This document shows, in pieces, positions 52,359 to 61,203 of a DNA stretch of 64,000 nt. Numbering within the stretch: the stretch's first letter is position 1; the number at the start of each line of letters is the position of its first letter. The stretch lies in contig NZ_JAESVB010000005.1 in NCBI RefSeq assembly GCF_020618775.1, positions 124,001 through 188,000 on the forward strand. Direction: 5' to 3'. The DNA is from Acidisoma silvae. Lineage in GTDB: Bacteria > Pseudomonadota > Alphaproteobacteria > Acetobacterales > Acetobacteraceae. Under the pieces are notes generated by a model. That model was not told the origin of the DNA, did not search any database, and worked only from the letters and a program-made list of their open reading frames with translations. The position numbers were made by a program, and so were the translations under genes.

Positions 52359-53567
52359 CTAGGTTTCGGCGGGCAGCCGGCGCACGGCGAGGATGAGCGA
52401 CCCGCCCAGAAGCACCGCACCGGCCGCCAGCACCGTGATCGCCGCAAACAGCCCGAACAGATCGGCGATCACGCCCAGCAAGATGACGGGGATCAAATTG
52501 CCCAGATAGCCCGCGATATAGGTGAGCGACACGATGGCGGCCCGCGCCCGCGCCGGGGCGCTGCGATTGCCGATGGCGGCGGAGGCCGAAAAGCCGCCGC
52601 CATAGCCCATGCCGGTAAACAGCGCGCCGATGCAGAACAGAACGGCGCTGTCGATCGCCGCCGCCAGCGTCGCCAGAACCAGACCCGTCATCATGAAGAC
52701 GGCGCCCGCCATCAGCAGCCGGCGCGGCGGCTGGTTGCGGCCGCCCAGCTGCACGCAGCCGGCGACGACCTGAAAGACCGCAACCGTCAGCGCGGCGATG
52801 GCCGGATCATGAATACCGGCCAATTGGCGCGCGAAGATCGCGCCCAGCGCCAGGAAGCAGCCGCCGACCATCCAGGCCGTCACCATGCCGGCGCAGGAAA
52901 TCCAGAAACCGGCGCCGGCCTCGCGGATCATCGCCCCCATCGAGGACTTGGCCTGCGCGGTTGGATGCACAGTCGCGGGTGCCACGTCGTGCGGCACCCA
53001 GCGCACCAGAAGCAGGGCCGCGATGGTGATGCTGGCAACGACGATGATGACGACAAAAGACGTCAGCGTCGGCGCGAAGCGTTCTTCCAGCGCCGCCGCC
53101 GTGATGACGACGCCACTGGTAATGCCGGCGGTGACGGCGACTGTCGCGACAATGGCGGCACGCACGCGGTCCCGCGCGGGGTCGAGTTCGACCAGGGCCG
53201 CCGTCGCCGGGCCGATGATGCAGCCCGTGCCCATGCCGGCGAAGAAACGGCCGATCAGCATGACAGGCACATTGCCTGCCAAGGCCATCAGGATGCCGCC
53301 AAGGATGGCGCAGCACAAAGCCACGATCAGCAGCACGCGACGATCCGGAATACGGTCGGAAATACGGCCGAGCAGAAAGAGTGCGGCGACGGTGCCCAGC
53401 GAATAGAAGCCGTAAATCACCGTCAGCATCATATGGTTGAGATGCATATGCTGCGCATAGACGCCGTAGATGGGCGAAGGAGCGCTGCTGCCGACCATGG
53501 CGATGGCGACCGCCAGGATGACAAAGCATCGTGCCGCCATATAGCGCGGGCCAATGCCCTTCGTCAC
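52359..53567 (-). CDS. MFS transporter, 12 spans, sibling of the preceding
   Basis: About 402 aa. Features: SSAPSPIYGVYAQHM after span 1, loop 2-3 GRISDRIPDRRVL, GRFFAGMGTGCIIGPATAAL, and an N-half pattern closely matching the neighbouring convergent MFS. The start is uncertain: TTG 53603, GTG 53567 or ATG 53540 are all in frame; the first membrane span begins right after the ATG. Substrate unknown. Confidence 0.85.
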   Translation of the reverse strand: MTKGIGPRYMAARCFVILAVAIAMVGSSAPSPIYGVYAQHMHLNHMMLTVIYGFYSLGTVAALFLLGRISDRIPDRRVLLIVALCCAILGGILMALAGNVPVMLIGRFFAGMGTGCIIGPATAALVELDPARDRVRAAIVATVAVTAGITSGVVITAAALEERFAPTLTSFVVIIVVASITIAALLLVRWVPHDVAPATVHPTAQAKSSMGAMIREAGAGFWISCAGMVTAWMVGGCFLALGAIFARQLAGIHDPAIAALTVAVFQVVAGCVQLGGRNQPPRRLLMAGAVFMMTGLVLATLAAAIDSAVLFCIGALFTGMGYGGGFSASAAIGNRSAPARARAAIVSLTYIAGYLGNLIPVILLGVIADLFGLFAAITVLAAGAVLLGGSLILAVRRLPAET

Positions 53568-53712
53568 TCCAGCCTGGGTGATCAAGCGAACCGTTCTTTC
53601 CAAGTGCTTCGTTGCTAGAGCATGACTGCGCTAGAAGAGAAAGGGTCTCGCGCACGGCCGCCCTGCAAGGCACCCCGGATGACAGCGCCCGAAACCGCCA
53701 CCCGAACTTGGT

Positions 53713-54609
53713 TTACCCAAAGAAACGCAGCAGATGATCGGCCACCGCCTGCGGCTGTTCCTCGGGCAGGAAATGCCCGCAGCGGACCAAACGGGCGCCG
53801 GTGACATCGGTGAAATAAGGCTGCAAAGGCGCGGCCATATCGGGAATGGACCCCTGATCCGCGCTCAGCGCCAGGACCGGCACAAGCGACTTGCCCTGTG
53901 CCGTCAGGTCGCGGTTCTGCTCGGCCGACAGGGCGGCGGCGCGGTAGAAGGCCAGACCCGCCCGCAAGGCGCCGGGCTGGGTGAAGACGCGCTCATACTC
54001 ATCCAAATCGGCTTCGCTGAAGGTGAAGGGATCAGCCGCCTTGCGGCGCAGAAACCAATCCAGATAGACGCGCTCGCGGCCCGCGATCAGCAGTTCCGGC
54101 AGGTCAGGCACGGCATGGAAGGGAAAATGCCAGGTCCGCCAGGCGCGATCGGGCGCCGTCGGCAGGCTGTCCGGCAAGGTCACGCCCGGAATGCCGGCAT
54201 CCATCAGCACCAGCTTTCGTACTTCAGAGGCGAAACGCAGCGCATAGGGCAAGGCGACCCAGGCGCCGATATCATGCGCCACCAATCCGTATCCCGTGCG
54301 GGAAAGGCCGATTTGCCGCAGCAGGTCATGCACCGTGCCGGCTATTGTCCCGGTATCGTAGCCGTCCATCGGCCTGTCGGAATCGCCCTGGCCCGGCAGG
54401 TCTATGGCGATGACGCGAAAGCGCCCCGCCAGCAGCGGCATCACCCGCCGCCACGCGTACCAGCTTTCCGGATAGCCGGCGATCAGGACCAGCGGGTCTG
54501 CCCGCTCATCCCCGCCGGCGACATAATGCAGCCGCCGCCCCTGCATCGTTTCAAAGTGATGGCTGAAGCCGTCCGGCGCCGCCGCTCGCTCACGCATGAT
54601 CCGTCCCAT
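53713..54609 (-). CDS. alpha/beta hydrolase, epoxide hydrolase/dehalogenase-like
   Basis: 298 aa. Strand LVLIAGYPESWYAWR gives the H-G/Y-P-E oxyanion pattern of epoxide hydrolases; the nucleophile is Asp in LVAHDIGAWVALPYA (A-H-D-x-G) rather than Ser. IDLPGQGDSDRP and the late histidine in VRCGHFLPEEQP also fit. Acts on epoxides, haloalkanes or lactones; substrate unknown. It follows the TetR gene by 11 bp and is presumably controlled by it. Confidence 0.88.
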   Translation of the reverse strand: MGRIMRERAAAPDGFSHHFETMQGRRLHYVAGGDERADPLVLIAGYPESWYAWRRVMPLLAGRFRVIAIDLPGQGDSDRPMDGYDTGTIAGTVHDLLRQIGLSRTGYGLVAHDIGAWVALPYALRFASEVRKLVLMDAGIPGVTLPDSLPTAPDRAWRTWHFPFHAVPDLPELLIAGRERVYLDWFLRRKAADPFTFSEADLDEYERVFTQPGALRAGLAFYRAAALSAEQNRDLTAQGKSLVPVLALSADQGSIPDMAAPLQPYFTDVTGARLVRCGHFLPEEQPQAVADHLLRFFG

Positions 54610-54620
54610 TCTGTCTGTTT

Positions 54621-55235
54621 TTAGTCGAGGATTTTGAGTGCCGCCGCGATGAAGCCCGCGCGGTTGCGCGGCGGCCTGAGCTTGCCCAACAGCCGAATGC
54701 CCTGAAGCAGCGCCAGCAACACATCGGCCGCCGCTGCGACATCGAGATCCGCGCGGACAGAGCCATCCGCCTGCCCCTGGCGCAGCAAATCCCGCAGCCG
54801 CGCTTCATTCGCGCCGATGGCCGCCGCCAGCGCGGCGCGCTGATCCGCATCCAGGCCGGAAGCTTCGGCAAGGCTGGCGACCACCAGGCAGCCGCGTTCG
54901 CCTTCCGCGCCGCTGGCCGCATCCAGATACAGGTCCAGCAGCGCCGCGATGCGCGCGCGCCCACTCTCCGCGTCCGCCAGCCTCTCCGCGATGGCCGCCA
55001 GCCGCTGCGCCTGATAGCGGGCGAAGGCCGCCGCGAAGATGGCCTTCTTGTCCTTGAAGGCCTTGTACAGACTGCCGGCCGTCAGCCCGGTGCCGCGACT
55101 GATGATGTCGATGGAGGCCGATTGATAGCCGCGCTCCCGAAAGACCAGCACGGCGCGATCCACCGCCTCGGCCATATCGAAATTGCGCGGCCGCCCGGGG
55201 CTGCGCGCGCCAGTGTCATCGATCATCTGCGTCAT
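54621..55235 (-). CDS. TetR-family regulator
   Basis: 204 aa. HTH: VFRERGYQSASIDIISRGTGLTAGSLYKAFKDKKAIFAAAF. Ligand domain rich in Ala/Arg, with a C (ERGCLVVAS) typical of TetR_C members sensing alkylating or reactive compounds. Its own promoter region contains the inverted repeat at 55245-55266. Upstream gene of the hydrolase operon. Confidence 0.92.
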   Translation of the reverse strand: MTQMIDDTGARSPGRPRNFDMAEAVDRAVLVFRERGYQSASIDIISRGTGLTAGSLYKAFKDKKAIFAAAFARYQAQRLAAIAERLADAESGRARIAALLDLYLDAASGAEGERGCLVVASLAEASGLDADQRAALAAAIGANEARLRDLLRQGQADGSVRADLDVAAAADVLLALLQGIRLLGKLRPPRNRAGFIAAALKILD

Positions 55236-55244
55236 GGCGGGATA

Positions 55245-55266
55245 TTAAGAAACGATCATTTCCTAA
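55245..55266 (-). promoter_or_regulatory. candidate TetR operator
   Basis: TTAAGAAACGATCATTTCCTAA, read in two halves (TTAAGAAACGA and TCATTTCCTAA): 18 of 22 positions are symmetric. It lies 10-31 bp ahead of the TetR start codon. Confidence 0.5.
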
Positions 55267-55273
55267 TCAAGTC

Positions 55274-55301
55274 ACAAAAAAGGGCGCCGCAGCGCCCTTC
55301 C
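55274..55301 (-). terminator. intrinsic terminator of the GST gene
   Basis: On the minus strand AAGGGCGC / GCGCCCTT (loop TGCG) followed by T6: a textbook terminator, 26 bases after the GST stop. Confidence 0.9.
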
Positions 55302-55326
55302 CTGCCAGCCCGGCTTTCGGCCGCGT

Positions 55327-55989
55327 TTAACGGAGTGTTTCGTATTTCTCGATCTTCCATTCGTCCGGCTCCTCGGCCGCCGCCTTGTACCAGGCATCGA
55401 CCAGCGGATGCTGGCGCACGGCCTGGCAATAATCCTGGCTGAGCGTCTTGAGCGGCGGCTGATAGGTGAGGAACCGGGCGACGATGGGCGCGAACATGAT
55501 ATCGGCACCGGTGAACCGCTCCCCGAAAAGATAGGGTCCGGCCTGGCCGAACTCGGCCTTGGCTTCCGCCCAGACATGTTCGATGCGCGCGATATCCTCG
55601 AGCGCGAATTCCGTCTGGCCCAAACCCGCATAGTCGTCACGGCCCAGATTCATCGGCATGGCCTGGCGCAGCGCGCGAAAGCCGGCATGCATTTCGGCGG
55701 CGATGGCCCGCGCCAAAGCCCGCGCCCGGCGCTTCTTGGGCCACAGCGTCTGATCGAATTCCGCGCAATATTCAATGATCGCAAGGCTTTCCCAGATGCG
55801 AGCGCCGTTATGCTCCAGATAGGGCACGAGCCCGCTGGGCGACTGCGCCTTCACGCCCTCGGTATTGCCGCCCTGCAACGGGATGACGATTTCGGACACG
55901 TCCAGGCCGGCGGCGGCCACGGGCAGCCAGCCCCGCATGGACCAGGAGGAATAGCGTCGCGAGCCGATAACAAGCCGACCGTCACTCAT
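55327..55989 (-). CDS. glutathione S-transferase
   Basis: 220 aa from ATG 55989. Thioredoxin-fold N-terminal domain with IGSRRYSSWSMRGWLPVAAAG (Ser/Trp motif of YfcF/MAAI-like GSTs), SGLVPYLEHNGARIWESLAIIEY (cis-Pro, E-S), then a helical C-terminal domain with YLFGERFTGADIMFAPIV. Probably detoxifying or isomerising glutathione-dependent reactions. An earlier in-frame ATG at 56139 would add a non-GST stretch. Diverges from the MarR operon. Confidence 0.9.
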   Translation of the reverse strand: MSDGRLVIGSRRYSSWSMRGWLPVAAAGLDVSEIVIPLQGGNTEGVKAQSPSGLVPYLEHNGARIWESLAIIEYCAEFDQTLWPKKRRARALARAIAAEMHAGFRALRQAMPMNLGRDDYAGLGQTEFALEDIARIEHVWAEAKAEFGQAGPYLFGERFTGADIMFAPIVARFLTYQPPLKTLSQDYCQAVRQHPLVDAWYKAAAEEPDEWKIEKYETLR

Positions 55990-56143
55990 GAATATCCACT
56001 CCGCTCTTGCAGCATCAGACTCATCATCGACGGCGGCAGGGGGCAAGGGCCGGCAGCGCATGGCCCTCCCCCTCTCTCCGTCTGTCTTGCTTATGTCATT
56101 CATATCATCGTTGCGAGAGCGCTCATAACCGCGCCGCATCTAT

Positions 56144-56166
56144 CGTTATAATAACGGGCGTTATAA
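56144..56166. promoter_or_regulatory. overlapping palindromes, candidate MarR operator
   Basis: CGTTATAATAACG (56144-56156) is a palindrome and shares its right half with ATAACGGGCGTTAT (56151-56164), so the site is a triple half-site array CGTTAT / ATAACG / CGTTAT. Directly repeated CGTTATAAT occurs 15 bp apart. It lies 10-32 bp upstream of the MarR start, on the GST side. Confidence 0.65.
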
Positions 56167-56175
56167 TATCTCGGG

Positions 56176-56667
56176 ATGGCCAATTACCCCCACGAGGAGG
56201 ATCTCCTCTTCCTCATCGGCGATACCGCGCGGCTGGTCGGCGTCTATGCCGACCGCATCGCGCGGACGCGCGGCATGTCCAAGGCACAGTGGGTTCTGCT
56301 CATCAAGCTCGCCCAGAATCCGGGCCTGTCCCAGAAAGACCTCGCGCAGATGATGGCGGTGGAGCCGATCACGGTCGGCCGCCTGGTCGACCGGCTGGAA
56401 AATTCGGGATTGGTGGAACGCCTGCCGGACGAGCAGGATCGCCGCATCTGGCGGTTGCAGCTTCTGCCCGCCGCCGAACCCGTTCTGGCAGAGCTGGCCG
56501 AGCGCCGCCGCGAAATCGTCACGCTAATCAGCGAAGGTATTGATGCCGCAACGCTGGCGACCATGCAGGCCGGCATGGCACGGGTCAAAGCGAATATTTC
56601 ACACGCGCTGAAGGGCGGCGACGGCGCAGCCCAAGCCATAACCAATAGCACCAAAGCAGCAGTCTGA
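56176..56667 (+). CDS. MarR-family repressor
   Basis: 163 aa winged-helix protein. Winged HTH: LSQKDLAQMMAVEPITVGRLVDRLENSGLVERLPDEQDRRIWRLQLL. Typical of EmrR/SlyA regulators binding a small ligand. It starts the operon with emrA and emrB and presumably represses it from the palindrome just ahead. Two bases to emrA. Confidence 0.93.
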   Translation: MANYPHEEDLLFLIGDTARLVGVYADRIARTRGMSKAQWVLLIKLAQNPGLSQKDLAQMMAVEPITVGRLVDRLENSGLVERLPDEQDRRIWRLQLLPAAEPVLAELAERRREIVTLISEGIDAATLATMQAGMARVKANISHALKGGDGAAQAITNSTKAAV

Positions 56668-56669
56668 GC

Positions 56670-57809
56670 ATGAACCAGATTTCGACGCGCGATCGTACCA
56701 CCGCCGATGCCGGTGACGCCCGGAAGCCCGAAAGCAGCGCCCCGCCGCCGGCACAGTCCATCCCGGCCAAGCCCGCCCGCCGCAAGCGCAGCGTCCTGCG
56801 CCCCATCCTGATGCTGGGCGGCATCGCCGTCGTCATCGTCGGCTGCGGCTATGTCTGGCTGACCGGCGGCCGCTATATTTCGACCGACGACGCCTATGTG
56901 CAGGCGGCCGAGACCAATGCCACCACAGATGTATCGGGTCTGGTGTCTGAGGTTCTGGTTCATGAGGGCCAGCATGTGACCGCCGGCCAGGTTCTGTTCC
57001 ACCTGGGCGAGCATCATTTCCAGATCATGCTGGATGGTGCGAAGGCCAAATTGGCGCAGACCGCCGAAACATTGAACGCATCCAAGGAAGACTATCAGCG
57101 CATGCTGAAGGACGTGGATACGGCCCAGGCCCAGGTGCAGCAGGATCAGGCGGATTTCGGCCGCTATGCCTCGCTCATCCATAGCGGCGGCGTGACGCGC
57201 GCCGAATATGACGACGCCCATTTCAAGCTGATGGCTGACCAGTCGCGCCTGGAATCCTTGCAGGAACAAGCGAAGACGCAGCTCGCCAAACTGGGCGGCG
57301 ATATCACAACCCCGGTCGATCAGCTGCCGGACTATCTCAGCGCCCAGGCCGATGTCGCGGAAGCGCAGCGCCAGCTTGACCACACCATTGTCCGCGCGCC
57401 CTTCAACGGCATCGTGACGAATGTGGAAAACCTCCAGCGCGGCCAGTATCTGACCGCCTCGGCGGCGGCCTTCGGCATCGTCTCGACCGACGACGTCTTC
57501 GTCACCGCGCAGTTCAAGGAAACCCAGCTGACCAATGTGCGGACGGGCCAGGATGTGACGATTGCGGTGGACGCCTATCCGGGTGCGAAATGGACCGGCA
57601 AGGTGGAAAGCATTTCCCCGGCCTCCGGCAGCCAGTTCTCCCTGCTGCCGGCGGAGAATTCCTCCGGCAACTGGGTGAAGGTCGTGCAGCGCATTCCGAT
57701 GCGCGTGCAGATCACCGGCGGTCCGAAGGATCTGGTTCTGCGCGCGGGCATGAGCGTCGAGGTTTCGGTCGACACCCATCACGAACGCCACCTGTCCGAT
57801 CTCTGGTAA
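56670..57809 (+). CDS. emrA: EmrA-type membrane-fusion protein
   Basis: 379 aa. One span near the N-terminus (LRPILMLGGIAVVIVGCGYVWL), then GRYISTDDAYVQAAETNATTDVSGLVSEVLVHEGQHVTAGQ (lipoyl-like), a long helical hairpin, and LDHTIVRAPFNGIVTNVENLQ with TGKVESISPASGSQFSLLPAENSSGNWVKVVQRIPMRVQI. It couples EmrB to an outer-membrane channel. Typical length. Confidence 0.94.
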   Translation: MNQISTRDRTTADAGDARKPESSAPPPAQSIPAKPARRKRSVLRPILMLGGIAVVIVGCGYVWLTGGRYISTDDAYVQAAETNATTDVSGLVSEVLVHEGQHVTAGQVLFHLGEHHFQIMLDGAKAKLAQTAETLNASKEDYQRMLKDVDTAQAQVQQDQADFGRYASLIHSGGVTRAEYDDAHFKLMADQSRLESLQEQAKTQLAKLGGDITTPVDQLPDYLSAQADVAEAQRQLDHTIVRAPFNGIVTNVENLQRGQYLTASAAAFGIVSTDDVFVTAQFKETQLTNVRTGQDVTIAVDAYPGAKWTGKVESISPASGSQFSLLPAENSSGNWVKVVQRIPMRVQITGGPKDLVLRAGMSVEVSVDTHHERHLSDLW

Positions 57810-57825
57810 GCGGAAAGCGCCGTCG

Positions 57826-59391
57826 ATGTCCGCCGCGACCTCCGCCATTCCGCTGCATGAGCGCATAACGCCGGCCACGCGGACCATCATCACCATCTGC
57901 GTCATGCTGGCGACGCTGATGCAGGCGCTGGACAGCACCATCGCCAATGTCGCCCTGCCCTATATGCAAGGCACGCTGTCGGCCAATTCCGACCAGATCA
58001 ACTGGGTGCTGACCTCCTATGTCGTCGCCGCCGCCATCATGACGGCGCCGGTCGGCTGGATGAGCGCACGCTTCGGCACCAAAAACGTGCTGTTCATCAG
58101 CCTGATCGGCTTCACCGTCACCTCCATGCTCTGCGGCATCGCCGGCAGCATCGGCGAAATGGTGTTGTTCCGCTTCCTGCAAGGCGTGTTCGGCGCGGCC
58201 CTGGTGCCGCTGTCGCAGTCGATCCTGCTCAATATCTATCCGATCGAAAAGCGCGGCAGCGCCATGTCGATCTGGGGCATGGGCGTGATGCTGGGGCCTA
58301 TTCTGGGCCCGACGCTGGGCGGCTATCTGACCGACCTCTACAACTGGCGCTATGTCTTCTTCGTCAATCTGCCCTTCGGCATTCTGGCGACGGTCGGCGT
58401 TCTCATCTTCATGATGAAGGATGACGACAAGCCGGTGCCGCGTTTCGACTGGACCGGCTTTGCCATCCTCGGCATCGCGCTGACGGGCTTGCAGCTGGCG
58501 CTGGACCGGGGCGAGACCAAGGACTGGTTCGGCTCGAACGAGGTCATCTGCGAGAGCATCATCGCCGCTCTCGGCTTCTATCTTTTCACCGTCCATATGC
58601 TGACCTCTGACAAGCCGCTGCTGCCCAAAGGCATCTTCACGGATCGCAATATGCTCAGCGCCATCCTGATGATGTTTCTGGTCGGGCTGGTGCTGCTGTC
58701 GAGCTCCGCCCTGCTCGCCCCATACTTGCAGCGCCTGTCAGGCTATTCCGTGCGCTCGGCCGGCCTGGAAATGGCCCCTCGCGGCTTCGGCACCATGGCG
58801 GCGATGATGATTTGCGGACGCCTTGGCACCAAGGTCGATGTGCGATTGCAGATGTTCGTCGGCATCGTGCTGCTGCTGCTGTCGCTGTATTGGATGACGC
58901 TGTGGACGCCGGACGTGTCCAGCAGCTGGATCATCACCGTCATCGTCGTGCAGGGTTTCGGCATCGGCGCGGTGTTCATGCCCTTGCAGATGATCGCCTT
59001 CGCGACGCTGAACCCGGCTTTGCGCGGCGATGGCGCAGCGGCGATGAGCCTGACGCGCAATATCGGCATGGCCATCGGCACCTCCGTCAGCTCGGCCATC
59101 GTGACGCAGATGTCGCAATACGAACATGCGGTGCTGAGCTGGTTCGTGACGCCCTTCGCCCATCCCTTCACCGGCAATGCGATGCGGATGCTGGACCCGA
59201 CGACGGCGCTGGGCGCACAGCAGATGGACCAGATGATCCAGCGCCAGGCCAGCATCATCGGCTATGGCGATGCCTTCATGGCGCTGCTAATCAGTTCCGC
59301 GCCCTGCCTGCTGCTGCTGTTTCTGATGCGCAAGCCGAAGGCGCAACCCAAGCCCGCCGAGCCCGGCGAGGCGCATGTGGCGATGGATTGA
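57826..59391 (+). CDS. emrB: EmrB-type DHA2 efflux transporter
   Basis: 521 aa, 14 spans. ALDSTIANVALPYMQGTLSANSDQINWVLTSYVVAAAI is the DHA2 signature; motif A GWMSARFGTKNVLF, motif C GPILGPTLGGYLTDLYNWRYVFFVNLPFG. Exports drugs together with EmrA. Ends the MarR-EmrA-EmrB operon; repeat E follows 35 bp after. Confidence 0.95.
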   Translation: MSAATSAIPLHERITPATRTIITICVMLATLMQALDSTIANVALPYMQGTLSANSDQINWVLTSYVVAAAIMTAPVGWMSARFGTKNVLFISLIGFTVTSMLCGIAGSIGEMVLFRFLQGVFGAALVPLSQSILLNIYPIEKRGSAMSIWGMGVMLGPILGPTLGGYLTDLYNWRYVFFVNLPFGILATVGVLIFMMKDDDKPVPRFDWTGFAILGIALTGLQLALDRGETKDWFGSNEVICESIIAALGFYLFTVHMLTSDKPLLPKGIFTDRNMLSAILMMFLVGLVLLSSSALLAPYLQRLSGYSVRSAGLEMAPRGFGTMAAMMICGRLGTKVDVRLQMFVGIVLLLLSLYWMTLWTPDVSSSWIITVIVVQGFGIGAVFMPLQMIAFATLNPALRGDGAAAMSLTRNIGMAIGTSVSSAIVTQMSQYEHAVLSWFVTPFAHPFTGNAMRMLDPTTALGAQQMDQMIQRQASIIGYGDAFMALLISSAPCLLLLFLMRKPKAQPKPAEPGEAHVAMD

Positions 59392-59426
59392 CGCCGCAAC
59401 TACAAAAGCGATGAGGCCAAAAAATC

Positions 59427-59524
59427 GTCATCCCGGGGCCTGTCCCGGGGATCTACCCGTCTAGGCGCCGAAACGCCGTCATGGCGCCCAGGCGGGTAGA
59501 TGCGCGGGTCAAGCCCGCGCATGA
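59427..59524. repeat. dispersed intergenic repeat, copy E (emrB - SDR)
   Basis: 98 bp. Ends GTCAT and ATGAC; left hairpin CCCGGGG..CCCGGGG, centre CTACCCG (59453-) .. CGGGTAG, with GGCGCC/GGCGCC inside, right hairpin GCGCGGGTCAAGCCCGCGC. Best preserved copy, so useful as a model. Confidence 0.9.
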
Positions 59525-59535
59525 CTAATGGGTGA

Positions 59536-60294
59536 TCAAACCACCGTATAGCCGCCGTCGATGACGAGGTTTTCGCCATTGATCAGCCCGGCCGCGGCGC
59601 TCGCCAGATACAGCACGGCATGGGCGATTTCCTCGACCTCCCCGAAACGGCCGACCGGGATCTTGGCGCGGAAGGCGATACCCTTCTCACCGGCCCAGAC
59701 TTCACGGCCCATGGCGGTATTGACGACAGTCGGCGAAATCGTATTGGCGGTGATGCCGTGCGGCCCCCATTCCAGCGCCAGCACCTTCGACATGGCGATG
59801 ACGCCCGCCTTGCTGGCCGTATAGGCGATATGGCCTTCCAGGGCGACGATCGCCGCCTGGGAGGCCAGGCTGATGATGCGGCCATAGTTGCGGCCGATCA
59901 TGTGCTTGCCCGTCGCCTGCGCGAACAGAAAGGCCGCGCGCAGATTGATGGCGAAAGTCGCGTCCCACTGCCCGACCGTCAGATCGGTCGCCAGCGCAAT
60001 CGGCGCGATGCCGACATTATTGACCAGGATATCGATGCGGCCATTCTCACCCGCAATCTCATCCACCGCCGCATGGACGGCGGCATCGTCCCGCACATCG
60101 ACGGCCAGGCCGTAGCTGCCATTGCCTAAGCCCTCGGCGATGTCACCCACTTGCGGATTTTGGTCGACGATGACGATGCGCGCGCCCTGCTCGGCCAGCA
60201 TGGTGGAAATGGCGAGGCCGATGCCCTGCGCGCCGCCGGTGACGATGGCGACCTGGCCCGACAGATCATAGGCTTTGGCGAAATTGGAGGTCAT
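59536..60294 (-). CDS. SDR oxidoreductase resembling polyol dehydrogenases
   Basis: 252 aa. TGGAQGIG cofactor motif, D in VDQNPQVG (NAD preference), NNVGIAP, Ser in SLASQAAI, Y-x3-K in YTASKAG. The segment ISPTVVNTAMGREVWAGEKG, and INGENLVIDGGYTVV, match the GolD/DthD-type D-arabinitol or D-threitol dehydrogenases. I infer oxidation of a sugar alcohol imported by the ABC system upstream. Follows the DeoR gene by 33 bp. Confidence 0.88.
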   Translation of the reverse strand: MTSNFAKAYDLSGQVAIVTGGAQGIGLAISTMLAEQGARIVIVDQNPQVGDIAEGLGNGSYGLAVDVRDDAAVHAAVDEIAGENGRIDILVNNVGIAPIALATDLTVGQWDATFAINLRAAFLFAQATGKHMIGRNYGRIISLASQAAIVALEGHIAYTASKAGVIAMSKVLALEWGPHGITANTISPTVVNTAMGREVWAGEKGIAFRAKIPVGRFGEVEEIAHAVLYLASAAAGLINGENLVIDGGYTVV

Positions 60295-60327
60295 GTTTCT
60301 GATCCTGGTGAGGGATGGGACATTGCG

Positions 60328-61125
60328 TCAGCTCGCTTGCAGATCGGCGAGTTTGATCTGCAGCTTCGTCTCCCGCAACTTTTCCAGATCGGGGCCGGAC
60401 AGGCCGCGATCGGTAATGATGGTGTCGAAATCGGAGACATCGCCGAAGCGATGCAGGGCCGTCACACCGAATTTCTGGCTATTGGCCATCAGCACGCGCT
60501 CGGTCGCGACGGAGGCCATGGCCAGCTTGATCTTCGCGACGTCTTCTTCCGAGTGATAGAGCGTATTCTCCCAGATGCTCTGAGCGGAAATGAACGCCAT
60601 ATTGGCCCGCAGGCCGCGAATGGCCTGTTCGCAGACCAGGCCGAAGAAGGCATGGAAATGCTCGTAATAGGTGCCACCCAGGCAGATCACGGTCTTGCCG
60701 GGGTCACCGCGCAGCCGCTCCAGGGGGCCCAGACCGTTGGTGATGACGGTGAGCGGCGAAATGGGCGCCAATTGTTCCGCCAAAAAGGTCGAGGTGCTGG
60801 AATCATCCAGCGCGATGATCTGGCCCGGCTGCACAAGCTCGGCCGCCAGCCGCGCGATGGCGCGCTTTTCGGGTGTGGCGATGGTGCCGCGCTGGGCGAA
60901 GTCGGTTTCCACCAGCGTGAAGGACTGCACGCGGGCGCCGCCATGAACCTTGCGGACGAAACCCAGTTCCGACAGCGCATCCAGATCGCGATGCACCGTC
61001 ATGCGGCTGACGCCGAAGCGCTCCGCCAGTTCATCGACCTGGGCTGCCGTCTCTTGCAGAAGGTAATTCAGAATGCGCTGGCGCCGTCCATCGACCCCGC
61101 GCACCTTCTGACTGTCATCTCCCAT
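60328..61125 (-). CDS. DeoR-family regulator
   Basis: 265 aa. HTH: RRQRILNYLLQETAAQVDELAERFGVSRMTVHRDLDALSELGFVRKVHGGARV, then the sugar-phosphate sensing DeoR C domain with ALDDSSTSTFLAEQL, VITNGLGPLERL and VICLGGTYYEHFHAFFG. Typical of regulators of sugar/polyol catabolism. It lies between the ABC genes and the SDR, so probably controls both. Confidence 0.92.
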   Translation of the reverse strand: MGDDSQKVRGVDGRRQRILNYLLQETAAQVDELAERFGVSRMTVHRDLDALSELGFVRKVHGGARVQSFTLVETDFAQRGTIATPEKRAIARLAAELVQPGQIIALDDSSTSTFLAEQLAPISPLTVITNGLGPLERLRGDPGKTVICLGGTYYEHFHAFFGLVCEQAIRGLRANMAFISAQSIWENTLYHSEEDVAKIKLAMASVATERVLMANSQKFGVTALHRFGDVSDFDTIITDRGLSGPDLEKLRETKLQIKLADLQAS

Positions 61126-61154
61126 GGGGCTCAGGCTCCAAAAGGGGCAAAGCG

Positions 61155-61180
61155 GCCCGGCTCATCAGCATGAGCCGGGC
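61155..61180 (-). terminator. hairpin after the second binding-protein gene
   Basis: Perfect 11-bp arms GCCCGGCTCAT / ATGAGCCGGGC with loop CAGC, about 24 bases after the binding-protein stop on the minus strand. A CCCCTTTT tract follows on that strand, so partial termination before deoR is likely. Confidence 0.65.
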
Positions 61181-61203
61181 GCCTCTACAGTCTGCGGCAG
61201 GTG

